NCBI GenBank assembly: GCA_017437755.1
Contig: JAFRXI010000048.1
Coordinates: forward strand, 124,001-188,000
From: Bacteroidales bacterium
Lineage (GTDB): Bacteria; Bacteroidota; Bacteroidia; Bacteroidales; UBA932
Length of the DNA stretch: 64,000 bases
Direction of reading: 5' to 3'
Shown: piece by piece, positions 17,755 through 25,923 of the stretch
How positions within the stretch are numbered: position 1 is the first letter of the stretch
Layout: every line of letters starts with the position of its first letter
Notes under the pieces: model-generated
Seen by the model: the letters and a program-made list of their open reading frames with translations, nothing else
What the model was told of the DNA's origin: nothing
The model's database searches: none
Position numbers and translations under genes: made by a program

Positions 17755-19329
17755 TTACTCGATGGTTACAGGAAGCAGTTTCACCCAGCCGTCGGCGGTC
17801 TTGCTCCGGGTGGTGGCTATATGGATTCCGGGGACATTGGGTGTCTTGGAGCAGTCCAGGATAGCCACTCCCCACTCGTATTGTCCGGGCTTCACGCCGT
17901 CAAGGCTGAACTTGGAAGTATAGGAGACGGGCTCGCCCCTGTGCCAGTCACAGGGCTTTGCGGCCTCGTCGAAGAAGCAGTGTACCGGAGCCCCTGTTGA
18001 AGGATCCAGCAGCCCGAAGGCCACCTTGAACCGGTCTTTCCAGGGCTTGATGTTGGTGGGGCAGTAGGCCCATCCAAGGTTTATCCAACGGTGCTTTATC
18101 TCCACCATTCCGCCGGCAGACACCTTTTCAGGTATGTTGACCCTGTCCGGATAAAGCCGGTAGAACTGTGTCCGGATCGCCTCCTCAACCAGGTCGAAGG
18201 CTTCGTTGAACCATGACCAGGTCTCACTCACCCCGATGTTGGAATTGTAGCGGAAATCCATGGTGTTGGCGCAGGCGTCGCGGGCGTCGTCGAATTCACC
18301 ACGGCGAACGGCCGCCCAGTCGGCATAGCCGTCGTTGTTGATTGCGCTGAGGGAGTGGGACCCTCGAACCCAGCCGCCCTCGGCATGTATGGGGACCTTG
18401 TACCTCTGGGTGTGGATGAATCCCTTTTCCCAGGATCCGTAGTAGGCATGCATGCCGAATGCACCGCTGGTGAGGCAAAGCCCCTTGTTGATACCTCTCT
18501 GGACTATCCTCTGGCTATCGGGGTCCACTGCGTCGCCGCTGCCGGTTCCCAGTGACTTGTGGAAATTGATGCACACCGGAATCTTGTCGAAAATCTCAAG
18601 GAACAGGTCGGTGAAATAGTCGAATACCGGCTCGCGGGGTGTCATGTCGCCTGTGGAATAGATGCAGGTATGGTACTCTCCCCACTTTCCTATGCCCCAG
18701 GAGCCCATCCAGTCCAGTTCGTCAGGGTTGTTGAACTCTTTGGCAAAGGCGCGGAGGAACTTCTCGTAGCATTTCTGGAAAACGGGGTCGTCAGGATAGG
18801 GGGTCCAAACCTTGGTCAAACCAGTGGTGGATTCGAAACCTTTGGCGCCCTTGGTGCGCACGTAGGCCGGGCAGGCGTTCTCGTGGAGGTCGCGGCTGTC
18901 GGCCCGGAGCTGGAAAATGAGCTTCAGACCGCGCTCGCGGGCTCCTTCGCGGAGCATCCTGAAGCGCCTGGCCGGCTTTGTCTGGCAGGCTTCGTCCCAG
19001 AAGTAAAGGCCTTCTTCCGGCTCGGCCTGTGACCAGTAGGAGCGGATCAGGAGGGCGTTTGCGTAGTCGCTGACCTTCACCTTGCCTATAGACGAATCCA
19101 TGTTGTCGTATTCCTGCCAGAAATTGTCCGACAAGCCATCCCCGAGGCCGGAATAGATCACCCAGCCGTTGAACGGATTCCGATAAAGGGTGTTGCGGTC
19201 AGGAGCTACGGAGACAACCGTGTTCTCCGCGGCCGCCGGGTCCGTTCCTTCCCCGCCGCCACTGTCCTTGCCGCCGCAGGAAGCGGCGGCAAGGACAGCG
19301 AACGCAAGGGGCACTTTCCAGAGTTTCAT
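17755..19329 (-). CDS. DUF4832-like putative glycosidase lipoprotein, paralog 3
   Basis: A 524-residue lipoprotein with lipobox LAAASCG and then a glycine/acid-rich tether (GGKDSGGGEGTD), pointing to surface display. It shares the LYRNPFNGWVIY entry motif, GIGKWGEYH (E218) and HAEGGWVRG (E317) with paralogs 1 and 2, but is clearly more divergent and has IKPWKDRFKVAFGLLD where the others have IPQWN. The two glutamates about 100 residues apart fit a clan GH-A-like active site. It follows the SusE/F-like gene by 16 bases, the same relative place that paralog 2 has in the other cassette. Function is inferred. Confidence 0.75.
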   Translation of the reverse strand: MKLWKVPLAFAVLAAASCGGKDSGGGEGTDPAAAENTVVSVAPDRNTLYRNPFNGWVIYSGLGDGLSDNFWQEYDNMDSSIGKVKVSDYANALLIRSYWSQAEPEEGLYFWDEACQTKPARRFRMLREGARERGLKLIFQLRADSRDLHENACPAYVRTKGAKGFESTTGLTKVWTPYPDDPVFQKCYEKFLRAFAKEFNNPDELDWMGSWGIGKWGEYHTCIYSTGDMTPREPVFDYFTDLFLEIFDKIPVCINFHKSLGTGSGDAVDPDSQRIVQRGINKGLCLTSGAFGMHAYYGSWEKGFIHTQRYKVPIHAEGGWVRGSHSLSAINNDGYADWAAVRRGEFDDARDACANTMDFRYNSNIGVSETWSWFNEAFDLVEEAIRTQFYRLYPDRVNIPEKVSAGGMVEIKHRWINLGWAYCPTNIKPWKDRFKVAFGLLDPSTGAPVHCFFDEAAKPCDWHRGEPVSYTSKFSLDGVKPGQYEWGVAILDCSKTPNVPGIHIATTRSKTADGWVKLLPVTIE

Positions 19330-19345
19330 CTTACAAAGATAACAG

Positions 19346-20974
19346 TTATCGTTTGTCGAACACCACCGTCATCGCGTCTATGTTCACCTCAACATAGTTG
19401 CAGTCCACAGGTATCACGAAATAGGCGTAGCGGTTGTCGCCCTGGCCGCCGACTATGGTGGAGGTCTCGCCAAGGGCCGGCTCTACCGTCCCGGTGTAGT
19501 TGTTTCGCTTGGCGGAAGCTGTGGAACCATATGCGTAGACGTTATTCTCGATATTGGAAACCAGGAAGGTGAGCCATGCGGGACCGCTGGTGGCACCGGT
19601 CTCCTGATTCTTGGAGTTGTAGTTTCCGCTCTTCCGAGGCAGGGGGTCTCCGTAATATACAAACACATACGGATTTGCAAGGCTCTGCTTGAGGGTGTAC
19701 TTGGCCTGGAATCCAGCCTTGGCCTGGTCAGGATCCTTCTCCGCAGCGTTGAATCCGCCCCACATCCAGAGCAGGTCTTTGACTTCCTGGGTGTAAGGAT
19801 TGATCTTGTCCACTGTGTTGTTGTAGGAAACGGTCTTGTTGGGAAGGTCGGTAGCAGGAGAACAGATAGCGATGGTCCTGGCCGTGGTGTTGATCACTAT
19901 GCGGTATTTGCCATCGGCCGGGACAGTCCAGTACTTGTTGCCGGGAACCTGTTTTACAGGCGCCTGGGAGAAGGCTACCGCCGCCCCGTCGGCTATGTCA
20001 TGGCCTTCTTCCGGGACAATCGCAAAATTGGTGGCCTTCTCGTATTCCACTGTCATATAGAGTTCTCCGGCCTTCAGGTCGTCGTAGAACGCATATACCG
20101 AGGGTTCCTCAAGCGTGGGAACAACCTCCAGCGAATCCTTGGGAGCGGCGCTTCCTGCGAGGAAAATCCTGTCTACCTCGAAGATTTCCGACGTGGGGAT
20201 TACGGTAACCGTCCGGGTGTTGAAGTTGATGGTCACCCGGTAGTTGTCGGCGGCGGGGATGGTCCAGCCGGCGGTGGCGGTGCTGTCCGCAACGGTTGCA
20301 GGCTGCGCCTTGCCGTCGATGGGGGTGCTTGCGGCCTCCTCGGGGATGATGATGTTGTGCTCGCCCTCATACTCCACGGGGATGTTAAGGTTACCGGCAC
20401 CAAGGTTTCCCTGATAGACGTAAATACCTGAACTCTTGGGGGTTACCTCAATAGGCCCGGAACCCACTGCGGAACCACCGATGAACACGTTGTCGGCGGC
20501 GAACTGGCGTGCCCCGTATGTCTTGACAGACACGATGACCGAGGACATGTCGGGGATTACTACGCGCGGACCGCCATAGGTACAGCTGACTGTGAACCTC
20601 AGGAGGCAGCGCTTGCGGGTGGAAACGCCAAAGTAATCGGTGAGCATGTGCTGGAGTTCCCCGTGGGTATAGCTGCGGGTGAACACTCCATCATCCTCGT
20701 ACTCTTTGACGGGAGTGGACTTGGAAGTGGTGACATCCATCGAATATTCGTAGGTCATGATATAGTCGTCGCCGTAATCGTGGGCCGGGGTCCAGGTTAC
20801 GGTGAGGGCCACTGCGTCCGGATGCTTCTCGTCAAGCACGACGGAGGTGGCGGACGGGGTTATCTGCATCACCAGGTTGCTTTTGGAGCGGGTGTTGTCT
20901 ATCTCGTGACGCTGGCAGCCGGAAATGGCGGCGGCAGCGACGATTGCACTTAATATTATGATTATCTTTTTCAT
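19346..20974 (-). CDS. SusE/SusF-like surface glycan-binding lipoprotein 2
   Basis: About 542 residues from the ATG at 20974, which gives a proper lipoprotein signal (MKKIIIILSAIVAAAAISGC) and leaves four bases to the SusD stop; an upstream in-frame ATG at 20992 would overlap SusD. The N-terminus has the SusE pattern (LTVTWTPAHDYGDDYIMTYEYSMDV) like the protein at 7408-8622. Two consecutive modules follow, each with VFIGGSAVG/IFLAGSAAP, a VEYE strand and YRVTINFNTRTVTVIPT/YRIVINTTARTIAIC, so it has one module more than its counterpart. Expected role: outer-surface glycan binding next to SusC/SusD. Confidence 0.82.
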   Translation of the reverse strand: MKKIIIILSAIVAAAAISGCQRHEIDNTRSKSNLVMQITPSATSVVLDEKHPDAVALTVTWTPAHDYGDDYIMTYEYSMDVTTSKSTPVKEYEDDGVFTRSYTHGELQHMLTDYFGVSTRKRCLLRFTVSCTYGGPRVVIPDMSSVIVSVKTYGARQFAADNVFIGGSAVGSGPIEVTPKSSGIYVYQGNLGAGNLNIPVEYEGEHNIIIPEEAASTPIDGKAQPATVADSTATAGWTIPAADNYRVTINFNTRTVTVIPTSEIFEVDRIFLAGSAAPKDSLEVVPTLEEPSVYAFYDDLKAGELYMTVEYEKATNFAIVPEEGHDIADGAAVAFSQAPVKQVPGNKYWTVPADGKYRIVINTTARTIAICSPATDLPNKTVSYNNTVDKINPYTQEVKDLLWMWGGFNAAEKDPDQAKAGFQAKYTLKQSLANPYVFVYYGDPLPRKSGNYNSKNQETGATSGPAWLTFLVSNIENNVYAYGSTASAKRNNYTGTVEPALGETSTIVGGQGDNRYAYFVIPVDCNYVEVNIDAMTVVFDKR

Positions 20975-20978
20975 GGCA

Positions 20979-22685
20979 TCAATAACCTTCATTGTTCTTG
21001 AGATGTCCGCCGGAGAGCTCTATGTCATGCGACGGGATAGGCATCAGGTACTGACGGTCGGGGAATACCCTCTGGGCGCCCTTCTGGCAGAGGCCTGCAT
21101 TGAAAAGAGCGCTGAAATCGGCAACTCCGTCCTCGTCGATATCGGGAATCATGCCCCAGAACCAGTAGCCGCGGTTCACCACCTCGGAAAGGCAGGCGTT
21201 GGGGTCGAGGTTGATATAGTTGCTGAGGTTGAGGACCTTGCCGGCGAGTTTCCAGCGGATGAGGTCGGCATAGCGCAGGCGCTCGTAGGCGAGCTCCATG
21301 CGACGCTCTATGCGGACGGTCTTGCGGAGCGTGGCCTGGTCGGTGGCGGTCACCGCAGGATAGAAGGCGGTGTCGCCGGCCTTCACGCCGTACGCGCGGG
21401 CCCTGACGGTGTTGATGGCGTTCAGGACGGTCTCATCAATCTCTCCAAGCTCGATCTTGGCCTCGGCATACATCAGGAGCACGTCGGCATAACGCATGAT
21501 GAGGTAATCGGTCTCGTTCTTGGGGTAGTTGTTCAGCCAGCTTTCGTCCACACCCTTCTTGAGCAGAAGGCCGTTGAACGAGGCGTACTGGTTGACGATG
21601 CGGGAATCCTGGTTGGAAACCTGGCTCATGTCGGAAAGCTTGGTGGTCTTGGTCGCAGCCGGAGAGGGATCGAAGATGTATCCCATGTGGGCCGTGCCGA
21701 ATTCCACGATGGTCATGGCGCAGCGCGGGTCGCGGTTCCTGAAGGGGTTCAGGCTGTCGAACAGCGGGGACTCGTCGATGGGAAGGCCGTCGGTGCAAAG
21801 GTAGGCGGCAAGAAGGTCCCACGAAGGGGTGTAGGCTGCATACCCGCCGGCATTGCGGGGTGTTCCGTTCTTTACGAACCAATCGTCCATCAGGACTTCG
21901 TTTGCGATTGAGCGGGGAATGGCGAAGATCTTCTCGCTGATAAGGCGGGTCCCCTGAAGGAAGATGGTGGAATAGTCGCTCTCGAGCGTGTAGCCGAGCT
22001 TCATGCAGGCCCATGCGGCCTCGGCGGCCACCTTCCAGTCGCCCATATAGAGGGCGTAACGGGCCTTCATGGCCAGGGCGGCACCCTTGGTAAAATGAAT
22101 GGCGGTACCCTTGGAATAAGTTGCGGGAAGATGCTCGGCAGCAAAGTCAAAGTCCTTGTAAATCTCTCCAAGGATGAAAGTCCTATCCACCCGCTCGTTC
22201 TTCTCGGCCTCTTCGATGGTCTGATAGGAATCGATATAGGGGACGTCTCCGAAGAAGAAGATCAGGTCACCGTACTTACAGGCGCGGGCGAACCTCGCCT
22301 CCGCAACATAGCGGTTGACCGTTTCTGCTGCCATTCCGGCATCTTCAGCCCTCTTGATGTTGTTCAGGACGGCGTTGGCGCGGTTGATAAGCTTGTAGCA
22401 CTGTTCCCAGATATGGTAGCAATCCCAGGTCTCGCCGGTAATGGTACCCTCGAGGATGGGCGTGTTGTAATTCTGGTTGCGGTAAGTATTGTTGTCGGTC
22501 CAGCGCTCGGCAGATTCCAGATAGTTCCAGTATCCGACGATGTAGAACTCGCTGACTGCCATATCCAGCTCGATTTCAGTGGTATACCAGCTAGCGCTGT
22601 TACCCTGGGACTTGGGAGTCATGTCCATGGACACGCAGCCGCTGAGAACGAGGGCCGCAGAGATAAGTATAAATGTCTTTTTCAT
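20979..22685 (-). CDS. SusD-like glycan-binding lipoprotein 2
   Basis: A 568-residue SusD/RagB-family lipoprotein (lipobox ALVLSGC, C17). The helical repeat region has EARFARACKYGDLIFFFGDVPYID and the C-terminal block has YLIMRYADVLLMYAEAKIELGEIDE, followed by RMELAYERLRYADLIRW and VFPDRQYLMPIPSHDIELSG near the end, all usual in the family. It works as the lid and capture protein of the SusC at 22700-25807. The spacing is 14 bases after SusC and four before the SusE/F-like start. Confidence 0.95.
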   Translation of the reverse strand: MKKTFILISAALVLSGCVSMDMTPKSQGNSASWYTTEIELDMAVSEFYIVGYWNYLESAERWTDNNTYRNQNYNTPILEGTITGETWDCYHIWEQCYKLINRANAVLNNIKRAEDAGMAAETVNRYVAEARFARACKYGDLIFFFGDVPYIDSYQTIEEAEKNERVDRTFILGEIYKDFDFAAEHLPATYSKGTAIHFTKGAALAMKARYALYMGDWKVAAEAAWACMKLGYTLESDYSTIFLQGTRLISEKIFAIPRSIANEVLMDDWFVKNGTPRNAGGYAAYTPSWDLLAAYLCTDGLPIDESPLFDSLNPFRNRDPRCAMTIVEFGTAHMGYIFDPSPAATKTTKLSDMSQVSNQDSRIVNQYASFNGLLLKKGVDESWLNNYPKNETDYLIMRYADVLLMYAEAKIELGEIDETVLNAINTVRARAYGVKAGDTAFYPAVTATDQATLRKTVRIERRMELAYERLRYADLIRWKLAGKVLNLSNYINLDPNACLSEVVNRGYWFWGMIPDIDEDGVADFSALFNAGLCQKGAQRVFPDRQYLMPIPSHDIELSGGHLKNNEGY

Positions 22686-22699
22686 GATTCCGGAATGAT

Positions 22700-25600
22700 T
22701 TAGAATTTAACGGAGAGACCCATGAGCAAGGACATGGTTATAGGATAGGAGGTGTAGCCCATCTCGGGATCCCATCCCTTGGGGTAACGGCTGATGGAGA
22801 AGAGGTCCGATGCGCTTGCATAAACCCTCATCCTCTTGATTCCCACCACCTTGGTAACCTTCTCGGGAAGGGTGTATCCAAGGGTGATGTTCTTGAGGCG
22901 GAAGTAGCCGCCGTTGAACATCCAGAAATCGGAGAAGGCGTAGTTGTTGGAGATTCCGGTCTTGCTGAGGCGCGGGAACTGTGCGTTACTGTTCTGTTCG
23001 GCGGTATTGAACGGGCTCCAGTACTTGTCATCGATGATGGCCGGGATGTTGCCATAGTTGTCGCGGAGCGGCTGGACCATCTGGCTGCCCATGTAGGCGA
23101 GCTTCTTGCCAATGCCCTGGAACACGATGGTGGCGTCCCATCCGCGCCATCCAAAATGGAGGTTTCCTCCAAACTGGAAGCGGGGATAGCGGTTTCCGAG
23201 GACCACGCGGTCATATTCGGAGGAAATCACACCGTCGGGAACCCCGTCCGGACCGGAAATGTCCTTGTAGCGGATGTCACCCACCGTGACGGTATTGTTC
23301 AGGCGTGCGGAATTGTCAACCTCATCCTGTGTCTGGTAGATTCCGTCGCTCATATAGCCGTAGTAGGCGTTGTAGAACTCGCCTTCGCGATGGATGCTGC
23401 TACCCTCGATGATGTCGGCACCGTTGACATTGTCGATCCTGGAGACGAAGTCGGAAAGGTTGGCGGAGATGGAATAGGTGAAATCGCCCTTGCGGTCGCT
23501 CCAGCCCAGTTCCATGTCCCAACCACGGGTTGACATGTCGCCGGCGTTGGTCTTGGGTTTGGTAAAGCCCATCATATAGGGAATCTCTATGCTCAGGAGC
23601 ATGTCGCTGGTCTTCTTGGTGTACCAGTCGAACCCGAGTTTGAGCCTGTTGGAGAAGAAGGTGGCGTCAAGGCCAAGGTCCAGGGACGTGGTGGTCTCCC
23701 AGGTAATGTCCTCGACGGCAAGGCCCCTCTGGGCGGCAGTCTTGTCGGAGACCACATCCACGGAGCTCTCCCCGTATTGATAGAACAGGGCGTCGTTGAA
23801 GCTCATCAGGGCGAGATAGGGGAAGTAATTGTCGCCTATGCGCTCGTTTCCGAGCATACCCCAGCTAACGCGGAACTTGAGGAAGCTCAGCCAGGGCTTG
23901 GCGGCCTGCATGAAGTTCTCTTCGCTCATCACCCAGCCGGCCGATGCCGAAGGGAAGGTTCCCCAGCGGTATTTCCTGGCAAAGCGGGAAGATCCGTCGT
24001 GACGGACGTTGGCCTGGAAGAGATACTTGCCCGCATAGTCGTACATCAAGCGGCCGAAGAATGAATTGGAAGTGTACTCGTCACCATCACCGGAGTTGAA
24101 CTGGAAGTCCTCGGGACCGATGTTCAGGTAGGGATACTGGGTGAGGTCGTAGGACTTGCGGGAGGCGCCCAGGGTTTCGCTCTTGGCAACGTAGTTCTCA
24201 TAACCGGCCATGGCGCTGAAATCGTGCTTCTTGCCAAAGGTGTGATGATAGTTCACAAGCACCTGGGAGGTAACGTTATAGTTGTCGTTGCGCGTTTCGG
24301 AAAGGTCGTTGGAGGAATAGGTGCTTCCACCGCCCTCGAGCCAGCCGCCAAAAGCCTCAGGGTCATCCATTACTGTATAATAGGTGGCCATCTTGAACTG
24401 TTTCCGCTTGGTGTAGTTGATGAACGGGGAAATGACAGCCTGGATGCTCAGGTCCCTTATGGGCTTGTACTCCAGGGTCCCCTTTCCGCCTATCTGGGTG
24501 CTCCAGGAGGTGGAGTTTCCGCTGGTCTTGAGAAGGCCGTAGGGGTTGGCGCCGCTCTTGCCTTCCGCAATCCTGCCGTCGTGCCACATGGCCGCATATA
24601 TGGCCGGGGTCTTGCGCATGTCGGAGAATGGATCGTAGATGGTGGCGCGGTTCTTACCGCGGCGGACGTTGATATCGAGTGATGCCTTGAGCTTGTCCTT
24701 GATGATGGTGAAGTCATTGTTGGTGCGGAGCATGTAACGCTGGAACATGCGGCCGTCGTAAAGGGCGTTCACCTGGTCGTACGACAGGGAGACCTTGCTG
24801 CGGACCATGTCGTTTCCACCGCTGACGCTGATCTGGTGCGTGGTCCTGGGAGCATAGTCCTTCATCATCAGGGCACGCCAGTCAGTGATGGGATAATGGT
24901 CGGGGTCGGTGGCGTTGTTCTTAACCCAGTTCTTCACCTGGTCGGCGGTGTACTGCTGGAAGAAACCGGCTGCGGGATTGTCGTTGTACAGCAGCTCGTT
25001 GTACATTTCCAGATAGCGTGTAAGGCCCACCATGTCGGGTTCGGCGGTGGGGATTTCAAGGCCGAATTCACCGGTGTAGTTGATGGACATGTCGCCGGTG
25101 CTGCCGCGTTTGGTAGTGACCAGGATGACACCGGCCGCAGCCTTGGCTCCGTAGATGGAAGCGGCGGCGGCGTCCTTCAGGACCGAGATACTCTCAACAT
25201 CGGCGGTGTTCACATAGTCAAGGCTGCTGACCTGGACTCCGTCAACGATATAGAGAGGGTCGTTGGTACCCATGGTGGTGATACCGCGGACGCGGATACT
25301 GCCGGCGCCGGAACCGGGGGCAGAATTGTCGCGGGTTACCAGAACGCCGGAAAGGGCACCCTGGAGGCCGGAGGAAAGGGCGGTTGTGCGCTTGACCTCG
25401 ATGTCCTCTCCGCGGACGGCGGCAACGGAACCGGTGAGGTCCTTGCGCTTGACGGTACCGTAACCGATAACCACCACCTCGTCAAGGAGGCGGTTGTCAG
25501 GCTCCAGGCCGATGTTGATGACGGCACGGTCGCCGGGAACTATCTCCTGGTCGATGTAACCGATGTAAGAAACCGTCAGGGTGGCTCCCATGGGAACGTC

Positions 25601-25807
25601 AAGGGCGAATTTTCCGTCAGCGTCAGTAACGGTTCCGTTGGAAGTCCCCTTGATCATGACGGCCGCTCCCGGAAGGGGCTCACCGCTGTCATCCACCACC
25701 GTGCCGGACAGCCTGGACTGCGCCTGGGCAAAGACCGGGCACGCCGCAAGGACAAGCATCGCCACGGCAGATGCAAGGGTTTTCAGAAATAATAAGGCAG
25801 ATTTCAT
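22700..25807 (-). CDS. SusC-like TonB-dependent outer-membrane transporter 2
   Basis: A 1035-residue SusC/RagA-type receptor. Signal peptide ending CPVFAQAQ, CarboxypepD_reg domain (LSGTVVDDSGEPLPGAAVMI), SusC motif DEVVVIGYGTVKRKDLTG, plug with YIVDGVQVSSLDYV and AAAASIYGAKAAAGVILVTTKRG, and a barrel ending MSLLMGLSVKF. It is the first gene of the cassette and lies 116 bases after the hybrid regulator; this gap carries a promoter box, a palindrome and operator copy 2. It imports glycan fragments with the SusD-like protein at 20979. Confidence 0.96.
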   Translation of the reverse strand: MKSALLFLKTLASAVAMLVLAACPVFAQAQSRLSGTVVDDSGEPLPGAAVMIKGTSNGTVTDADGKFALDVPMGATLTVSYIGYIDQEIVPGDRAVINIGLEPDNRLLDEVVVIGYGTVKRKDLTGSVAAVRGEDIEVKRTTALSSGLQGALSGVLVTRDNSAPGSGAGSIRVRGITTMGTNDPLYIVDGVQVSSLDYVNTADVESISVLKDAAAASIYGAKAAAGVILVTTKRGSTGDMSINYTGEFGLEIPTAEPDMVGLTRYLEMYNELLYNDNPAAGFFQQYTADQVKNWVKNNATDPDHYPITDWRALMMKDYAPRTTHQISVSGGNDMVRSKVSLSYDQVNALYDGRMFQRYMLRTNNDFTIIKDKLKASLDINVRRGKNRATIYDPFSDMRKTPAIYAAMWHDGRIAEGKSGANPYGLLKTSGNSTSWSTQIGGKGTLEYKPIRDLSIQAVISPFINYTKRKQFKMATYYTVMDDPEAFGGWLEGGGSTYSSNDLSETRNDNYNVTSQVLVNYHHTFGKKHDFSAMAGYENYVAKSETLGASRKSYDLTQYPYLNIGPEDFQFNSGDGDEYTSNSFFGRLMYDYAGKYLFQANVRHDGSSRFARKYRWGTFPSASAGWVMSEENFMQAAKPWLSFLKFRVSWGMLGNERIGDNYFPYLALMSFNDALFYQYGESSVDVVSDKTAAQRGLAVEDITWETTTSLDLGLDATFFSNRLKLGFDWYTKKTSDMLLSIEIPYMMGFTKPKTNAGDMSTRGWDMELGWSDRKGDFTYSISANLSDFVSRIDNVNGADIIEGSSIHREGEFYNAYYGYMSDGIYQTQDEVDNSARLNNTVTVGDIRYKDISGPDGVPDGVISSEYDRVVLGNRYPRFQFGGNLHFGWRGWDATIVFQGIGKKLAYMGSQMVQPLRDNYGNIPAIIDDKYWSPFNTAEQNSNAQFPRLSKTGISNNYAFSDFWMFNGGYFRLKNITLGYTLPEKVTKVVGIKRMRVYASASDLFSISRYPKGWDPEMGYTSYPITMSLLMGLSVKF

Positions 25808-25827
25808 AAAAATGTTATTGTTTCAGC

Positions 25828-25843
25828 ATTTGTCCGGACAAAT
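25828..25843. promoter_or_regulatory. 16-base perfect palindrome at the expected SusC 2 transcription start
   Basis: ATTTGTCCGGACAAAT is a perfect palindrome. It overlaps the -7 box (25839-25846) and covers the expected start of transcription about 25 bases before the ATG of the SusC-like gene. It could be a dimeric repressor site or an RNA hairpin at the 5' end. No counterpart is seen at the other SusC promoter. Confidence 0.5.
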
Positions 25844-25846
25844 TTA
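25839..25846 (-). promoter_or_regulatory. -7 promoter box of the SusC-like gene 2
   Basis: The minus strand reads TAAATTTG, a full match to TAnnTTTG. The expected start lies near 25832, giving a leader of about 25 bases to the ATG at 25807. It is exactly 33 bases from operator copy 2. A good -33 TTTG is lacking, as expected for a promoter that needs an activator. Confidence 0.65.
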
Positions 25847-25879
25847 AACATATGGAAATTGAGCCCTCTCCCTCAATTG

Positions 25880-25903
25880 TCCGGAAATGGTTCAATTTTG
25901 TAC
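25880..25903 (-). promoter_or_regulatory. Putative hybrid-regulator operator, copy 2
   Basis: This 24-base element shares 21 positions with 13416-13439, including the 13-base run TCCGGAAATGGTT, then TTTT and a final TAC. It lies between the stop of the hybrid regulator and the SusC-like start, about -48 to -71 from the expected transcription start, identical in spacing to copy 1. A weaker GGAAATTGAG lies 29 bases away at 25854 and could be a second half-site. Confidence 0.65.
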
Positions 25904-25923
25904 ACAATGCCCCTGAAGGATTC

